DNA of 64,000 nt, taken from assembly GCF_030249855.1 (NCBI RefSeq), contig NZ_JANURN010000003.1, forward strand, positions 124,001 through 188,000. Direction: 5' to 3'. This DNA comes from Helicobacter_B zhangjianzhongii (GTDB lineage Bacteria; Campylobacterota; Campylobacteria; Campylobacterales; Helicobacteraceae). Positions 1 through 8,400 of the stretch are shown piece by piece. A model generated the notes under the pieces. It saw only the letters and a program-made list of their open reading frames with translations, did not search any database and had not been told where the DNA came from. The translations under genes and the position numbers were made by a program. Every line of letters starts with the position of its first letter. Position 1 is the stretch's first letter.

Positions 1-885
1 GGTGATTCTATCATCATCTCACAAAATGTCTATGGTGGGACTTTTAGAATCTTAGATAAAGTCTTTAAAAACTTTGGCATTACCTATAAAATCACAGATA
101 CAAGGGATTTAGACACACTCAATGCTGCGATCACCCCTGAAGTCAAAGCCGTGCTGATTGAAAGCCCGGCAAACCCACTTCTAAGCGTTACGCCTTTGGC
201 AAAAGTAGCCGAGCTTTGCCGACAAAAAGGTGTGCTAAGCATTGTGGATAATACCTTTATGACGCCCTATCTGCAGCAGCCCTTAAGGCTAGGCATTGAC
301 ATTGTGGTGCATTCTGCGACAAAGTATCTTGGCGGACATAGCGACCTTGTAGCCGGGCTTGTGGTGGTAGATGATGAGGGCTTGGCTGAACGCATAGGAT
401 TCTTGCAAAATAGCATTGGTGGAGTGCTTGCGCCATTTGATAGCTTTTTGCTTATCCGTGGCATGAAAACGCTAGGCTTACGAATGCAGCGACATTGTGA
501 AAACGCCCTGTTTTTAGCGGAGGCTTTAAGCGAACACAAAGCGGTTGAAAAAGTGTATTACCCCGGGCTACAAAGCGATAGTGAATATGAAGTGCAAAGC
601 TCTCAAGCGCGTGGTGGCGGGGGAATGCTAAGCTTTATCCTAAAGCCAGAATATGATTATAGGATCTTTTTTAAATCCACGCGTATTATCGTTTTAGCTG
701 AAAGTTTGGGGGGCGTGGAGAGTCTGCTCTGCCACCCTGCGAGTATGACTCACGCCTCTATCCCTAAAGATCTGCGTGAATCTATGGGGATAGCTGAAAA
801 TCTTATCCGCCTATCCGTTGGCGTTGAATATAGCAAAGACCTGCTTGAAGATATACATCAAGCGATTGAAAAAAGTCGTGTGTAA
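1..885 (+). CDS. metB: Cys/Met metabolism PLP-dependent enzyme, cystathionine gamma-synthase/lyase type (5' partial)
   Basis: The reading frame is open from base 1, so the N-terminus lies outside the window; about 294 residues are seen. The PLP-enzyme fold is clear: a VDNTF motif supplies the cofactor-binding aspartate, and HSATKYLGGHSD holds the Schiff-base lysine (codon at 322-324). The C-terminal LIRLSVGVE and LEDIHQAI segments are typical of cystathionine gamma-synthase and gamma-lyase. The family moves sulfur between homocysteine and cysteine in the cytosol. Gamma-synthase, gamma-lyase and O-acetylhomoserine sulfhydrylase share these motifs, so the exact reaction is inferred. The gene converges on the DUF262 gene across a short palindrome. 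Confidence 0.8.
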   Translation, partial: GDSIIISQNVYGGTFRILDKVFKNFGITYKITDTRDLDTLNAAITPEVKAVLIESPANPLLSVTPLAKVAELCRQKGVLSIVDNTFMTPYLQQPLRLGIDIVVHSATKYLGGHSDLVAGLVVVDDEGLAERIGFLQNSIGGVLAPFDSFLLIRGMKTLGLRMQRHCENALFLAEALSEHKAVEKVYYPGLQSDSEYEVQSSQARGGGGMLSFILKPEYDYRIFFKSTRIIVLAESLGGVESLLCHPASMTHASIPKDLRESMGIAENLIRLSVGVEYSKDLLEDIHQAIEKSRV

Positions 886-922
886 CATATAGCCTTGATA
901 TTAGATTCTAGCCACTTGCTTT

Positions 923-942
923 TAGATTCTTTTTAGAATCTA
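923..942. terminator. Short palindrome between convergent genes
   Basis: TAGATTCT, four T, then AGAATCTA forms a perfect 8-bp stem with a T loop, flanked by T-rich sequence. It sits between the stop of the PLP enzyme gene and the stop of the convergent DUF262 gene, whose stop codon lies in the right arm. A bidirectional terminator is the simplest reading; it could also be a copy of the genome's AGAATC-type repeats. Confidence 0.4.
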
Positions 943-2115
943 CTTAGCACTCTTTGCCCTATTACACTTTACGCACAGCATTTGACAATTTTCTTTCTCC
1001 GTTTTTCCGCCTTTGCTCCAAGGGATTATATGATCTGCCTCCATTTGCTCAATATCAAGCTTTTGCTTTTCGTGTGGGCATTTCACGCCTTTTATATGTC
1101 CATCACTATTGGCACACACGCCCCCTTGCTTCTCATACACCGCCCTTTTTACACTATCGCTAAACGCCCTTAGACTTAAATGCTTTTCATCACCACTTAG
1201 CAAGTATGGATACACACCCTTTTTACTTCCCACCTCATCATCTTGCATAAGCTCTATAATTTTAGATTCTAGCTCTTTAGCATCTAGTGGCTTATCTTTA
1301 TATGTATTATAGAAAAACCCCCATTCTAAGCCTTTCATCTCTTTGCGATATTTTTCAAACTTCATCTCCACCCAGTCTATCACCTTTGCAAAATACTCCC
1401 ACAGCCCATCAGCATTTTTAGAATCCTTAGCATTTTTAGCCATATACTCGCAAATCTTTTCATCTTTCCTAGAATCCACTTTCCAAGCAATAGCACTCTC
1501 TAAAAACTCCTGCCGCAATGCACTGCCACTTAGATACTTAGCTCCCCTTTGCACTGCTAGTCCATTAGGCTTAGAAAATCGTCTCTTTGCATCACTTAGC
1601 CACACACTCGCATATACTGCATTTCTTAGCTCTTGGCTAGTTAGTGTCTCTCCTGCGATATTGATAGTCTTAAACCACTCTAGCTTCTCGCTCTCACTCC
1701 CCTGACACACATACACATCAAGCTTGTAGTCTAAAAATTTCTCTTGCAAGTCTTTGGATAAAGTATGAAAATACTGCGATTTATCATTCCACTGGATAGA
1801 AAAGCTCCCTTTAATATATTCGCATATACTTATAGTCCTTTGCTGTCCATCTAGCACTTCATATTCACACTCCGCACTAGAATCCACATTTTTCACCCAA
1901 TACATTATATTTAAAGGAAAGCCCTTTAGTATCGTATCTATCACGGCATTTCTTTGGGCTTCTTTATACACAAACTCCCTTTGATATTTGGGGCGTATGT
2001 TAAGCCTTGCTACTCCGCTAGAATCTGCATAGGCGACTATTTGGCTACTCTCCTCATCTCTTGTATAGCCATTTGTTAGCTCTTTTATTTTGATTTCTGT
2101 TTTGTCTATTTGCAT
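940..2115 (-). CDS. DUF262-HNH nuclease (GmrSD-like), partner of an EcoRI-family methyltransferase
   Basis: A 391-residue protein with an N-terminal DUF262 (ParB/Srx-like) domain, seen as PKYQREFVYKEAQRNAVIDT (about residues 43-62) and the diagnostic EVLDGQQRT motif (about 87-95). The C-terminal HNH domain reads MEADHIIPWSKGGKTEKEN followed by CVKCNRAKS. DUF262 domains bind or hydrolyse NTP and gate the nuclease in GmrSD and related defence proteins. The start ATG follows AAGGGG and lies 12 bp after the methyltransferase stop, so the two are very probably co-transcribed and may be translationally coupled. A restriction partner is the likely role; a Type IV-like enzyme attacking modified foreign DNA is the alternative. 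One degenerate LES/DSR repeat peptide occurs internally. Confidence 0.8.
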   Translation of the reverse strand: MQIDKTEIKIKELTNGYTRDEESSQIVAYADSSGVARLNIRPKYQREFVYKEAQRNAVIDTILKGFPLNIMYWVKNVDSSAECEYEVLDGQQRTISICEYIKGSFSIQWNDKSQYFHTLSKDLQEKFLDYKLDVYVCQGSESEKLEWFKTINIAGETLTSQELRNAVYASVWLSDAKRRFSKPNGLAVQRGAKYLSGSALRQEFLESAIAWKVDSRKDEKICEYMAKNAKDSKNADGLWEYFAKVIDWVEMKFEKYRKEMKGLEWGFFYNTYKDKPLDAKELESKIIELMQDDEVGSKKGVYPYLLSGDEKHLSLRAFSDSVKRAVYEKQGGVCANSDGHIKGVKCPHEKQKLDIEQMEADHIIPWSKGGKTEKENCQMLCVKCNRAKSAK

Positions 2116-2127
2116 TGTTGCCCCTTA

Positions 2128-3434
2128 TTACATTTTTTCAAATTCAAGTTTTCTTAGCTCATCGACTTCGGCGATTTTGCGGATTAGGATTCTGGCGTAA
2201 ATCTCTCTGCCGTTAATGCTAAATCTCTTACCATAATTTGGGTTGTCTGCCACATATCTATCAATGCCCACTATCTCAAACTGCTTAGGATTATGTTTAT
2301 CTAAGAAAGTTATCGGCACGCCCATAATGCCATCATAATCTAGCGGAATCTCAATGGTTTTATCCACATTGATAGCGTCATAATTATCATACTTTGGGTA
2401 TTGCTCTGGATTCTTTTTGTAACTAGCGATAGTCTCTAAAATTTCATTGCGTTTTTTGTGTGTTAAATTTGTGAACCAACAAATATTGCCAAAACTTCGC
2501 CACTTCTGCCCATTTTCATCAATCCAAAATCTATTGCTTCTTTCTTCATAGTAGTTTGGCACTTTAAAAGCAGCATAAGATAAAGTCCTGCCCAGCCACA
2601 GCTTATTTTCTTTAATGAGTTTAAAAATTTCTTTATAGGTAATAGCGTTTTGATTTCCCAATATCACAAAATTTAATTCTTTCCCACTCTCTTTTTTCTT
2701 TTTCTCTCCATACTCAACTAACTGTGCGACATACTCACGGAAGAGTGAAAAAGGCGGATTTGTTACCACAATATCTGCAAGTTTAAGCAGCTCTATGCAG
2801 TCTTTGCTTCTAAAATCCCCTGCATTATTTAGCCCTTTATCTTCAGTTATCTCAAAAAGTTTTGGGTGCTTGGGGGATTTCGTGCTTTTTTGTGTGGATT
2901 CTTTGGGCAGTCCAGATTCTAGCTCGGCTCTAAAGTTTTCAAAAAGCTTGTGTTTATTAGCTTCAAAGGCTTTTAGTGTTTCTTGTGATTGTGTTTGGCT
3001 ATTAGAGAGAGAGAGAGAGAGAGAACGGCTTCTACATCTTTTAGTGGGTGCATTGATGATAAAACTTTATCTACATCATCAATGGAGTGCTTTTGTGGGT
3101 TTATCAGCTCATCTTTTATCACATCATCTCTATGGATTTTGATCGCATAGGCTTTTTTGGGGGAATCTTCTGTGCTTACTTCTCTGTAATTTTGACTTTT
3201 ATAGCAAGTGGTAATGAGAGCCTTTAAGTCAAGCCATTTGAAATTTTTGAAAAAGTATTCAAAAAAGGCACTTTGCAGTGGGTCATCGCAGTTGCAATAG
3301 ACAATTTTATCTTTGAAATGCTCTTTGTAGTGTTGCAATTCATTTTCTATATCGCTTAGTTGCGTGTAGAACTCATCTTTTTTATTTTTCTTGGCATCGT
3401 GGAGATTGGTGTTAGCTACTTTTGTTTTTGCCAT
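2128..3434 (-). CDS. EcoRI-family adenine-specific DNA methyltransferase, phase-variable and out of frame here
   Basis: Two overlapping reading frames encode the halves of one enzyme. The N-terminal half (from ATG at 3434, preceded by AAGG) has KKDEFYTQ, then IVYCNCDDPLQSAFFEYF. The C-terminal half has the catalytic VVTNPPFSLFREY and continues to 2128. The second frame is open upstream of the NPPF motif through IELLKLADI to a GA tract at 3004-3024. With ten GA units the N-terminal frame runs to a stop at 2973; loss of one unit (nine) or gain of two (twelve) joins the halves into a protein of roughly 434 residues. The product methylates adenine in a type II-like site. EcoRI-methylase family assignment is firm; target sequence is unknown. 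The gene is more A+T-rich than the neighbouring housekeeping genes. Confidence 0.85.
3004..3024 (-). repeat. Dinucleotide SSR (GA/TC x10) inside the methyltransferase gene
   Basis: Ten uninterrupted AG units plus one A on the plus strand read as serine-leucine codons in the methyltransferase. Slipped-strand mispairing in such tracts changes the reading frame. The two halves of the methyltransferase lie exactly on either side and are offset by two bases, which is what one extra unit would produce. Confidence 0.9.
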
Positions 3435-4031
3435 TGTGTAACCTTAAGTTTGTTTGCGTAAATCGTGTAAAAGTGGATTCTATCTTGTTTGTTTTAAGTT
3501 TTGCTTTATTGCATTGATATTTATCATACAATTAAAAATCTTATTTACTATCCCCCCACAAAGCCTAATCCTAGAATCCGCGTTTTGCGTATGGATCGCC
3601 ACGCCTTGTTGGCACAAGGCTCGCGATGACAGATAGGGAGTTGGCTTACTAGAATCCACTTTTTGTGATTATGCGTTTTATTGTCTATGGATTACTAAAG
3701 AAGCGCGGTTGCGCCTTGCTTATGGATTGCCACGCTCGTTTCACTCGCTCGCAATGACGATAAAAGGTGTTTTCACAAAGCCTGTTTTACTTCAAAAAGC
3801 TTGGTTTGCTTTACAAAGCCTGCTTTACTGCCGAACGATTCTAAGCATTGCGGTGGGGCTTTGCGTGCTTTGAAAAAATTTAGGGCAGGAGCTATCTTGG
3901 CGATAGTGACTGCCCTAAATTTTTTCAATGGCGTGAATTGCTCACTCAAGGCTGAATCGCCCACCCCCTAGAATCCACTTTTTGTGCGTTTGCAAAAGTG
4001 GATTCTAGGCACTGCACTATGCCACTTATGC
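3435..4031. repeat. Repeat-filled intergenic region
   Basis: About 600 bp with no credible gene. It holds CTAGAATCCACTTTT-type 15-mers near 3648 and 3967 and the inverse near 3997. A GCGAG/GTGGC palindrome sits at 3591-3630 with core GCCTTGT/ACAAGGC, and a second copy at about 3721-3759 has a core that is not self-complementary. A separate long hairpin occupies 3872-3926. Short open frames here are repeat-derived. Confidence 0.7.
3872..3926. other. Perfect 17-bp stem hairpin with nested inner stem
   Basis: The arms at 3872-3888 and 3910-3926 are perfectly complementary (GAAAAAATTTAGGGCAG and its reverse complement). Inside, CTATC at 3892-3896 pairs with GATAG at 3902-3906. The A-run on the left and T-run on the right make it look like a bidirectional intrinsic terminator between the methyltransferase operon and the ABC transporter. 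It could instead be a palindromic mobile repeat or a small RNA. Confidence 0.55.
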
Positions 4032-4037
4032 TATAAT
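4032..4037 (+). promoter_or_regulatory. Probable -10 box of the ABC transporter operon
   Basis: A perfect TATAAT lies 48 bp before the permease ATG, within ATGCTATAAT. Helicobacter sigma-70 promoters often lack a strong -35 box, so a lone -10 is acceptable. AAGGAG occurs just before the ATG at 4085. Confidence 0.55.
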
Positions 4038-4084
4038 CGCGCGCTTTAAGCTTAGACACTTCAGCAAGCATTCAAGGAGAGATT

Positions 4085-4780
4085 ATGCTTGATTTTGCGT
4101 TTATGTGGGAGCATATCGGGCTTTTTACAAGCGGCGTGATCCTGACACTTGAAATATCACTTTGCGGTATTGCCCTAGCTATCATCATCGGACTTGTGTG
4201 TGCTTGCGTGCTTGTGGAATGTGAGCGTGAGATCGCCCATAGTAGCAAGATAAAAGCCTTTTTCCTGCGGGCTTTACACGCGCTTATCACAAGCTATGTC
4301 GAGCTTGCGCGAAATACCCCCTTGCTTATCCAGCTCTTTTTCCTCTACTTTGCTTTGCCAAAAGTTGGCATAACGCTCTCTGCCTTTACTTGCGCGACTT
4401 CAGCACTTGCATTTCTAGGAGGCGGATATATGTGCGAGAGCTTTCGCGCAGGACTTAGTAGTATCCACAAAGCCCAAGTAGAATCCGCCCTTAGCATAGG
4501 GCTATCGCGCTTTGGGATACTGCGCTTTGTAGTCTTGCCCCAAGCCCTAGGTGTAGCCCTGCCCGGGATCACGGCAAATGTCATCTTCCTCATCAAAGAA
4601 ACTTCTGTCGTTGGGATTTTGGCACTAGCAGATATTTTATACATTAGCAAAGATATTATTGATCTATATGGCAAAACTTACGAGGCATTGAGTATGCTGC
4701 TTATCGTATATATCGCGATACTTTTGCCCATATCGCTAGCAGCAAGCGCGCTAGAAGCGCATTTGCAAAAACGACTATAA
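4085..4780 (+). CDS. Polar amino-acid ABC transporter permease (first subunit)
   Basis: A 231-residue inner-membrane protein of the HisM/GlnP type. The ABC-permease EAA loop is seen as ESALSIGLSRFGILRFVVLP followed by GITAN, about residues 138-165. The N-terminus LTLEISLCGIALAIIIGLVC and the YVELARNTPLLIQLFFLYF segment are typical of the family. It forms the channel with the second permease gene (8 bp downstream) and the ATPase gene that follows. A similar pair of permeases plus ATPase occurs in Helicobacter pylori, annotated as glutamine transport. No substrate-binding protein gene is in the window, so the substrate is uncertain. Start chosen at the ATG preceded by AAGGAG. Confidence 0.85.
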   Translation: MLDFAFMWEHIGLFTSGVILTLEISLCGIALAIIIGLVCACVLVECEREIAHSSKIKAFFLRALHALITSYVELARNTPLLIQLFFLYFALPKVGITLSAFTCATSALAFLGGGYMCESFRAGLSSIHKAQVESALSIGLSRFGILRFVVLPQALGVALPGITANVIFLIKETSVVGILALADILYISKDIIDLYGKTYEALSMLLIVYIAILLPISLAASALEAHLQKRL

Positions 4781-4788
4781 GGATAGCT

Positions 4789-5448
4789 ATGGAAGTGTTA
4801 TTTGCTGGGAATAATCTTTTGCGTTTATTACAGGGGCTTGGGGTGAGCTTTTCTATCGCGCTTGTGGCGATTGCTTGCTCGATTGTCATTGGCATAGTTG
4901 TGGGGTTTATGATGCTATCGCGCTTTATGATCTTGCGCATAGCCTGCAAGCTCTATTTAGAATCGGTGCGCATTATCCCTATTCTAGCCTTGCTGTATGT
5001 CTGCTACTTTGGCTTGCCGCAACTCCTCCATATAAGCCTATCAAACATCGCCGTAGCGGTGCTAGTCTTTAGCTTCTGGGGTGGAGCGGAGATGGCAGAT
5101 CTCGTGCGAGGGGCATTATCAAGTGTCGATAAACACCAAAGAGAATCCGCCCTATCCCTTGGGCTATCGCCACTGCAAGCACAGATTTTCATCATCTTGC
5201 CCATTGCTAGCAAGCGACTTTTGCCCGGGCTTATCAATCTCTTTACCCGTATGATTAAGACAACCGCTCTTTTGCTTTTCATCGGTATTGCCGATATGCT
5301 ACAAGTCGGTCGCCAGATCATCGAAGCCAACCGCTCTATCCCCACTGCGGCTTTTAGCGTATATGGCGCATTACTTGTAGGGTATTTTGCGATGTGCTTT
5401 CCGCTCTCACGCCTAGCCAAATCCCTAGAAAATCGCGCCAAAGCCTAG
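4789..5448 (+). CDS. Polar amino-acid ABC transporter permease (second subunit)
   Basis: A 219-residue membrane protein of the same family as the upstream gene, with the EAA loop RESALSLGLSPLQAQIFIIL and the GLINLFTRMIKTTALL segment. It begins 8 bp after the first permease and has AAGGAT before its ATG. The two would form a heterodimeric channel. Several hydrophobic segments are visible, including SFSIALVAIACSIVIGIVVG near residue 20. Substrate is inferred only as a polar amino acid. Confidence 0.85.
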   Translation: MEVLFAGNNLLRLLQGLGVSFSIALVAIACSIVIGIVVGFMMLSRFMILRIACKLYLESVRIIPILALLYVCYFGLPQLLHISLSNIAVAVLVFSFWGGAEMADLVRGALSSVDKHQRESALSLGLSPLQAQIFIILPIASKRLLPGLINLFTRMIKTTALLLFIGIADMLQVGRQIIEANRSIPTAAFSVYGALLVGYFAMCFPLSRLAKSLENRAKA

Positions 5449-5466
5449 AATCTAAAGGATCACTAA

Positions 5467-6207
5467 ATGCTTCAAATCACACATTTATGCAAATCTTATG
5501 GCAATCACCTAGTCCTAGATGACATCACGCTAAAGCTTGAGAAAGGCTGCGTGCTGACCCTGCTAGGACCTAGCGGCTGCGGCAAATCCACGCTTCTGCG
5601 CTGTATCAACGGACTAGAATCCACGCAAAAAGGCGAGATCTACCTAGAATCCAAGCAGATCAACACCAAGCACACAGACTACACAAAAGTGCGCCAAGAC
5701 ATTGGTATGGTGTTTCAAAACTATGAGCTATTCCCACACTTAAGCGTAGAAGAAAACATTATGCTAGGACCCATAAAGGTGCAAAAACGCGCGCGCGATG
5801 AAGTGCTAGACCAAGCCAAAAGCCTGCTAAAGCGCGTAGGACTAGAATCCAAATCACGCTACTACCCCAAGGAGCTAAGCGGCGGGCAAAAGCAGCGCGT
5901 AGCGATCGTGCGGGCATTGTGTATGAACCCAAAGCTTATGCTCTTTGATGAAGTAACCGCCTCGCTTGATCCAGAAATGGTAAGAGAGGTGCTTGATGTG
6001 ATATTAGAGCTAGCAGATTCTGGTATGACGATGATGATCGTAACGCACGAAATGGGCTTTGCCAAGGCGGTGAGCGATAAAATCGTGTTTTTGGATTATG
6101 GGAAGATCGTGCAAGAAAGCACGCCTAATGAGTTTTTCACCAATCCTGCCACCGAGCGCGCACGCAAATTTCTCCATACATTTGACTTCAAGCGCAAATC
6201 CCACTAA
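5467..6207 (+). CDS. Polar amino-acid ABC transporter ATP-binding protein
   Basis: A 246-residue ATPase with all ABC motifs in order: Walker A GPSGCGKST (about residues 34-42), Q-loop FQNYELFPH, signature LSGGQKQR, Walker B LMLFDEVTASLDP and H-loop VTHEMGFA. It closes the three-gene transporter operon, 18 bp after the second permease, and energises uptake from the cytoplasmic face. It is of the GlnQ/HisP class. Several AGAATCC hexamers in codons for LES show that the repeat motif blends into ordinary coding sequence. Confidence 0.9.
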   Translation: MLQITHLCKSYGNHLVLDDITLKLEKGCVLTLLGPSGCGKSTLLRCINGLESTQKGEIYLESKQINTKHTDYTKVRQDIGMVFQNYELFPHLSVEENIMLGPIKVQKRARDEVLDQAKSLLKRVGLESKSRYYPKELSGGQKQRVAIVRALCMNPKLMLFDEVTASLDPEMVREVLDVILELADSGMTMMIVTHEMGFAKAVSDKIVFLDYGKIVQESTPNEFFTNPATERARKFLHTFDFKRKSH

Positions 6208-6277
6208 CGCAGCCTAGCAAGAGCTGGATTCTAGCCATATTTACCAAAACTCGTTACAATCCGCTCGCCTTTAAGGC

Positions 6278-6345
6278 AGTAGCGTAGCTTATCCCCTCCA
6301 AAGCTGCGCTACTTGGGCTACTGCACCCCCCTCCAGCAGTAGCCC
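6278..6345 (+). terminator. Tandem hairpins with alternative pairing, terminator or attenuator
   Basis: Hairpin one pairs 6278-6290 with 6301-6313 (13 positions, one wobble). Hairpin two pairs GGGCTACTGC at 6315-6324 with GCAGTAGCCC at 6336-6345, followed by a pyrimidine-rich tail. GCAGTAGC occurs both at 6276-6283 and 6336-6343, so the 6317-6324 segment can pair with either, giving mutually exclusive folds. It lies after the transporter operon and about 90 bp before arsR. Confidence 0.55.
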
Positions 6346-6432
6346 TTCTCTTTCACTCTTTGCAAATCTTTATCCATTATTTAAACTATTTTTGATACGA
6401 TACGCCCCACAATAGCTATCCAAAGGAATACT

Positions 6433-7113
6433 ATGCTAGAAGTCTTGATGATAGAAGATGATGTAGAGCTTGCAGAGATTTTGAGCGAGTATCTCTCCCA
6501 ACACGACATAAATGTAACAAGCTATGATGAGCCCTACACTGGTATGAGCGCGATCAATGCCAAGCATTTTGATCTATTGCTGCTTGATTTGACTCTGCCT
6601 AATCTTGATGGACTTGAAGTGTGCAAGCGAGTCGCCAAGCAAAAAAATATCCCCATTATCATCTCTTCAGCCCGCAGTGATGTCGATGACAAAGTGCGGG
6701 CATTAGAGAGTGGGGCTGATGACTATCTGCCAAAGCCCTATGACCCCAAAGAGCTTCTAGCTAGGATCCAATCACTCCTGCGCCGCTACAACAACAAACC
6801 CCAAAAAGATGAGATCAAAGAAGCAAGCCCAACTTTCCGTATCGATAAAAATAGCCGTGAAATCTACTTCCACGATAAAAAGCTTAGTCTCACTCGCGCA
6901 GAATACGAGATTTTGACACTGCTCATTAGCAAAAAGGGCAATGTCTTTACCCGTGAAGCCATCGCCATAGAATCCGAATCCATAAACCCAGAAAGCTCTA
7001 ATAAAAGCATTGATGTGATCATCGGGCGACTGCGTGCCAAAATCGAAGATGACCCCAAAAAGCCAAAGCATATCATCTCTGTGCGTGGCGTGGGCTATAA
7101 GCTTGAATTTTAA
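6433..7113 (+). CDS. arsR: OmpR-family response regulator, ArsR-like (acid response)
   Basis: A 226-residue two-domain regulator. The receiver domain starts LMIEDDVELAEILSEYL with the phosphoacceptor aspartate in LLLLDLTLPNLDG and the conserved lysine in DYLPKPYDPKEL. The C-terminal winged helix ends HIISVRGVGYKLEF. Wording of the receiver closely follows Helicobacter pylori ArsR (HP0166), which controls urease, acid-adaptation and outer-membrane genes with the kinase ArsS. The kinase gene follows after 18 bp. A possible -10 lies in GATACGAT near 6396. No repeat insertions are present. Confidence in the ArsR identity comes from remembered sequence and gene order. Confidence 0.85.
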   Translation: MLEVLMIEDDVELAEILSEYLSQHDINVTSYDEPYTGMSAINAKHFDLLLLDLTLPNLDGLEVCKRVAKQKNIPIIISSARSDVDDKVRALESGADDYLPKPYDPKELLARIQSLLRRYNNKPQKDEIKEASPTFRIDKNSREIYFHDKKLSLTRAEYEILTLLISKKGNVFTREAIAIESESINPESSNKSIDVIIGRLRAKIEDDPKKPKHIISVRGVGYKLEF

Positions 7114-7131
7114 ACGCCACGCCCCTACTCT

Positions 7132-8391
7132 ATGAAACACTCAATATTTTTTAAAATCTCTATGCTATTTTTGTTTGCTATGGGGAGTTTTTTTGCCTTT
7201 TCATTTTACTTCTTAAAATTTCAAGCCGAGCGATATGATAATACTAATGAAAAAGAAAAATACGAGAAAATCAGCATTGTCTTTAACCGCATAATCTCCC
7301 AAGAAAACAACCTTGAAACCATACAAAACTACCTAAAAGAAGTGGGCTTTATACAAATCAACGACAATCGCTTGCGACAAGCCATTATCCAATCAATCCC
7401 GATCCCCTATGACACGCCCGGGATCTTTCTGCGATCTGTGGAGATCCAAGATGATTTGCTGATCTTGGTCGTGAGTGAGGGCGAAGTGTATTTATATAAG
7501 GATTCTATGCGTAGTTTTTATGTTAATTACTACTTAGTCATTTTAATAGGATCAGTGATTTTGGTGCTACTTTTTGCCCTAGTGATACGCTCACTGCTAC
7601 CGATGATTTATCTACGCAGACAGATTAGGAAATTTGCCAAAGGCGATGTGCAGGTAGATTGCAGGATCCCACAAAAAGATGAGATAGGTGAGCTTGCAAA
7701 CGAATTTCACAAGGCGATTAAGCGCATAAATGCGCTTAATAATTCTCGCACGCTTTTTTTGCGCTCCATTATGCACGAGCTAAAGACCCCCATCACCAAG
7801 GGCAGAATCACTGCTGAAATGGTAGAAAACCCCACACAAAAGCAACGCCTAGTCTCTGCCTTTGATCGGCTAAATTTCTTAATCGATGAATTTGCCAAAA
7901 TCGAGCAGCTCTCTTCGCACAATTACAATCTCCAAAAAAGTGAATTTAGCGTGCAAGAGCTTGTAAGCTATGTAGAAAAAATGCTTCTCATTGATAGGCT
8001 AGAATGCTCTCCCATAGCAAACCACTGCCCCAATGACCTAATCAAAGCTGATTTTGATCTCTTTGCAATGTCAGTAAAAAACCTCATCGATAATGCCATT
8101 AAATACAGCACCGATGGCAAAGTATCCCTAGAATCCGATGGACGCAATCTCATCATCTCCAACTACGGCGCACCACTTACAATGCCCTTTGAAGACTACT
8201 GCAAGCCCTACTTCAAGGACTCTACCAAGCCTAGCTCGCAGGGCTTTGGACTTGGAATGTATATCATCAAAAACACCCTTGATGCGCAAAATTTTAATAT
8301 CACTTACACGCATAGTGATAGGGTCAATAGTTTTACTATCGAGGGCTGCATTATCGAGAGTTTTTGCCCTCTGCCTATCCACCACACTTAA
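7132..8391 (+). CDS. arsS: Sensor histidine kinase, ArsS-like
   Basis: A 419-residue inner-membrane kinase. A first membrane segment (about residues 5-25) and a second (about 130-155) bracket a periplasmic sensing domain of about 100 residues. A HAMP region follows, then the H-box IMHELKTPITKGR, N-box NLIDNAIKYS and G-box GFGLGMYII. It pairs with the upstream regulator. In H. pylori ArsS senses low pH through periplasmic histidines. The ORF ends a few bases before purF, whose ribosome-binding site lies just after its stop. Confidence 0.85.
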   Translation: MKHSIFFKISMLFLFAMGSFFAFSFYFLKFQAERYDNTNEKEKYEKISIVFNRIISQENNLETIQNYLKEVGFIQINDNRLRQAIIQSIPIPYDTPGIFLRSVEIQDDLLILVVSEGEVYLYKDSMRSFYVNYYLVILIGSVILVLLFALVIRSLLPMIYLRRQIRKFAKGDVQVDCRIPQKDEIGELANEFHKAIKRINALNNSRTLFLRSIMHELKTPITKGRITAEMVENPTQKQRLVSAFDRLNFLIDEFAKIEQLSSHNYNLQKSEFSVQELVSYVEKMLLIDRLECSPIANHCPNDLIKADFDLFAMSVKNLIDNAIKYSTDGKVSLESDGRNLIISNYGAPLTMPFEDYCKPYFKDSTKPSSQGFGLGMYIIKNTLDAQNFNITYTHSDRVNSFTIEGCIIESFCPLPIHHT

Positions 8392-8400
8392 GGAGTCATT

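Noticed and set aside
3004..3024. Sequencing error as cause of the methyltransferase frameshift
   Set aside because: Possible for any homopolymer-like tract, but a clean two-base offset at a ten-unit dinucleotide repeat is what biological slippage gives. Not excluded for the C10 and C13 tracts.
3591..3760. CRISPR-like repeats
   Set aside because: Repeats are palindromic and scattered with irregular spacing, no uniform spacers and no cas genes nearby.
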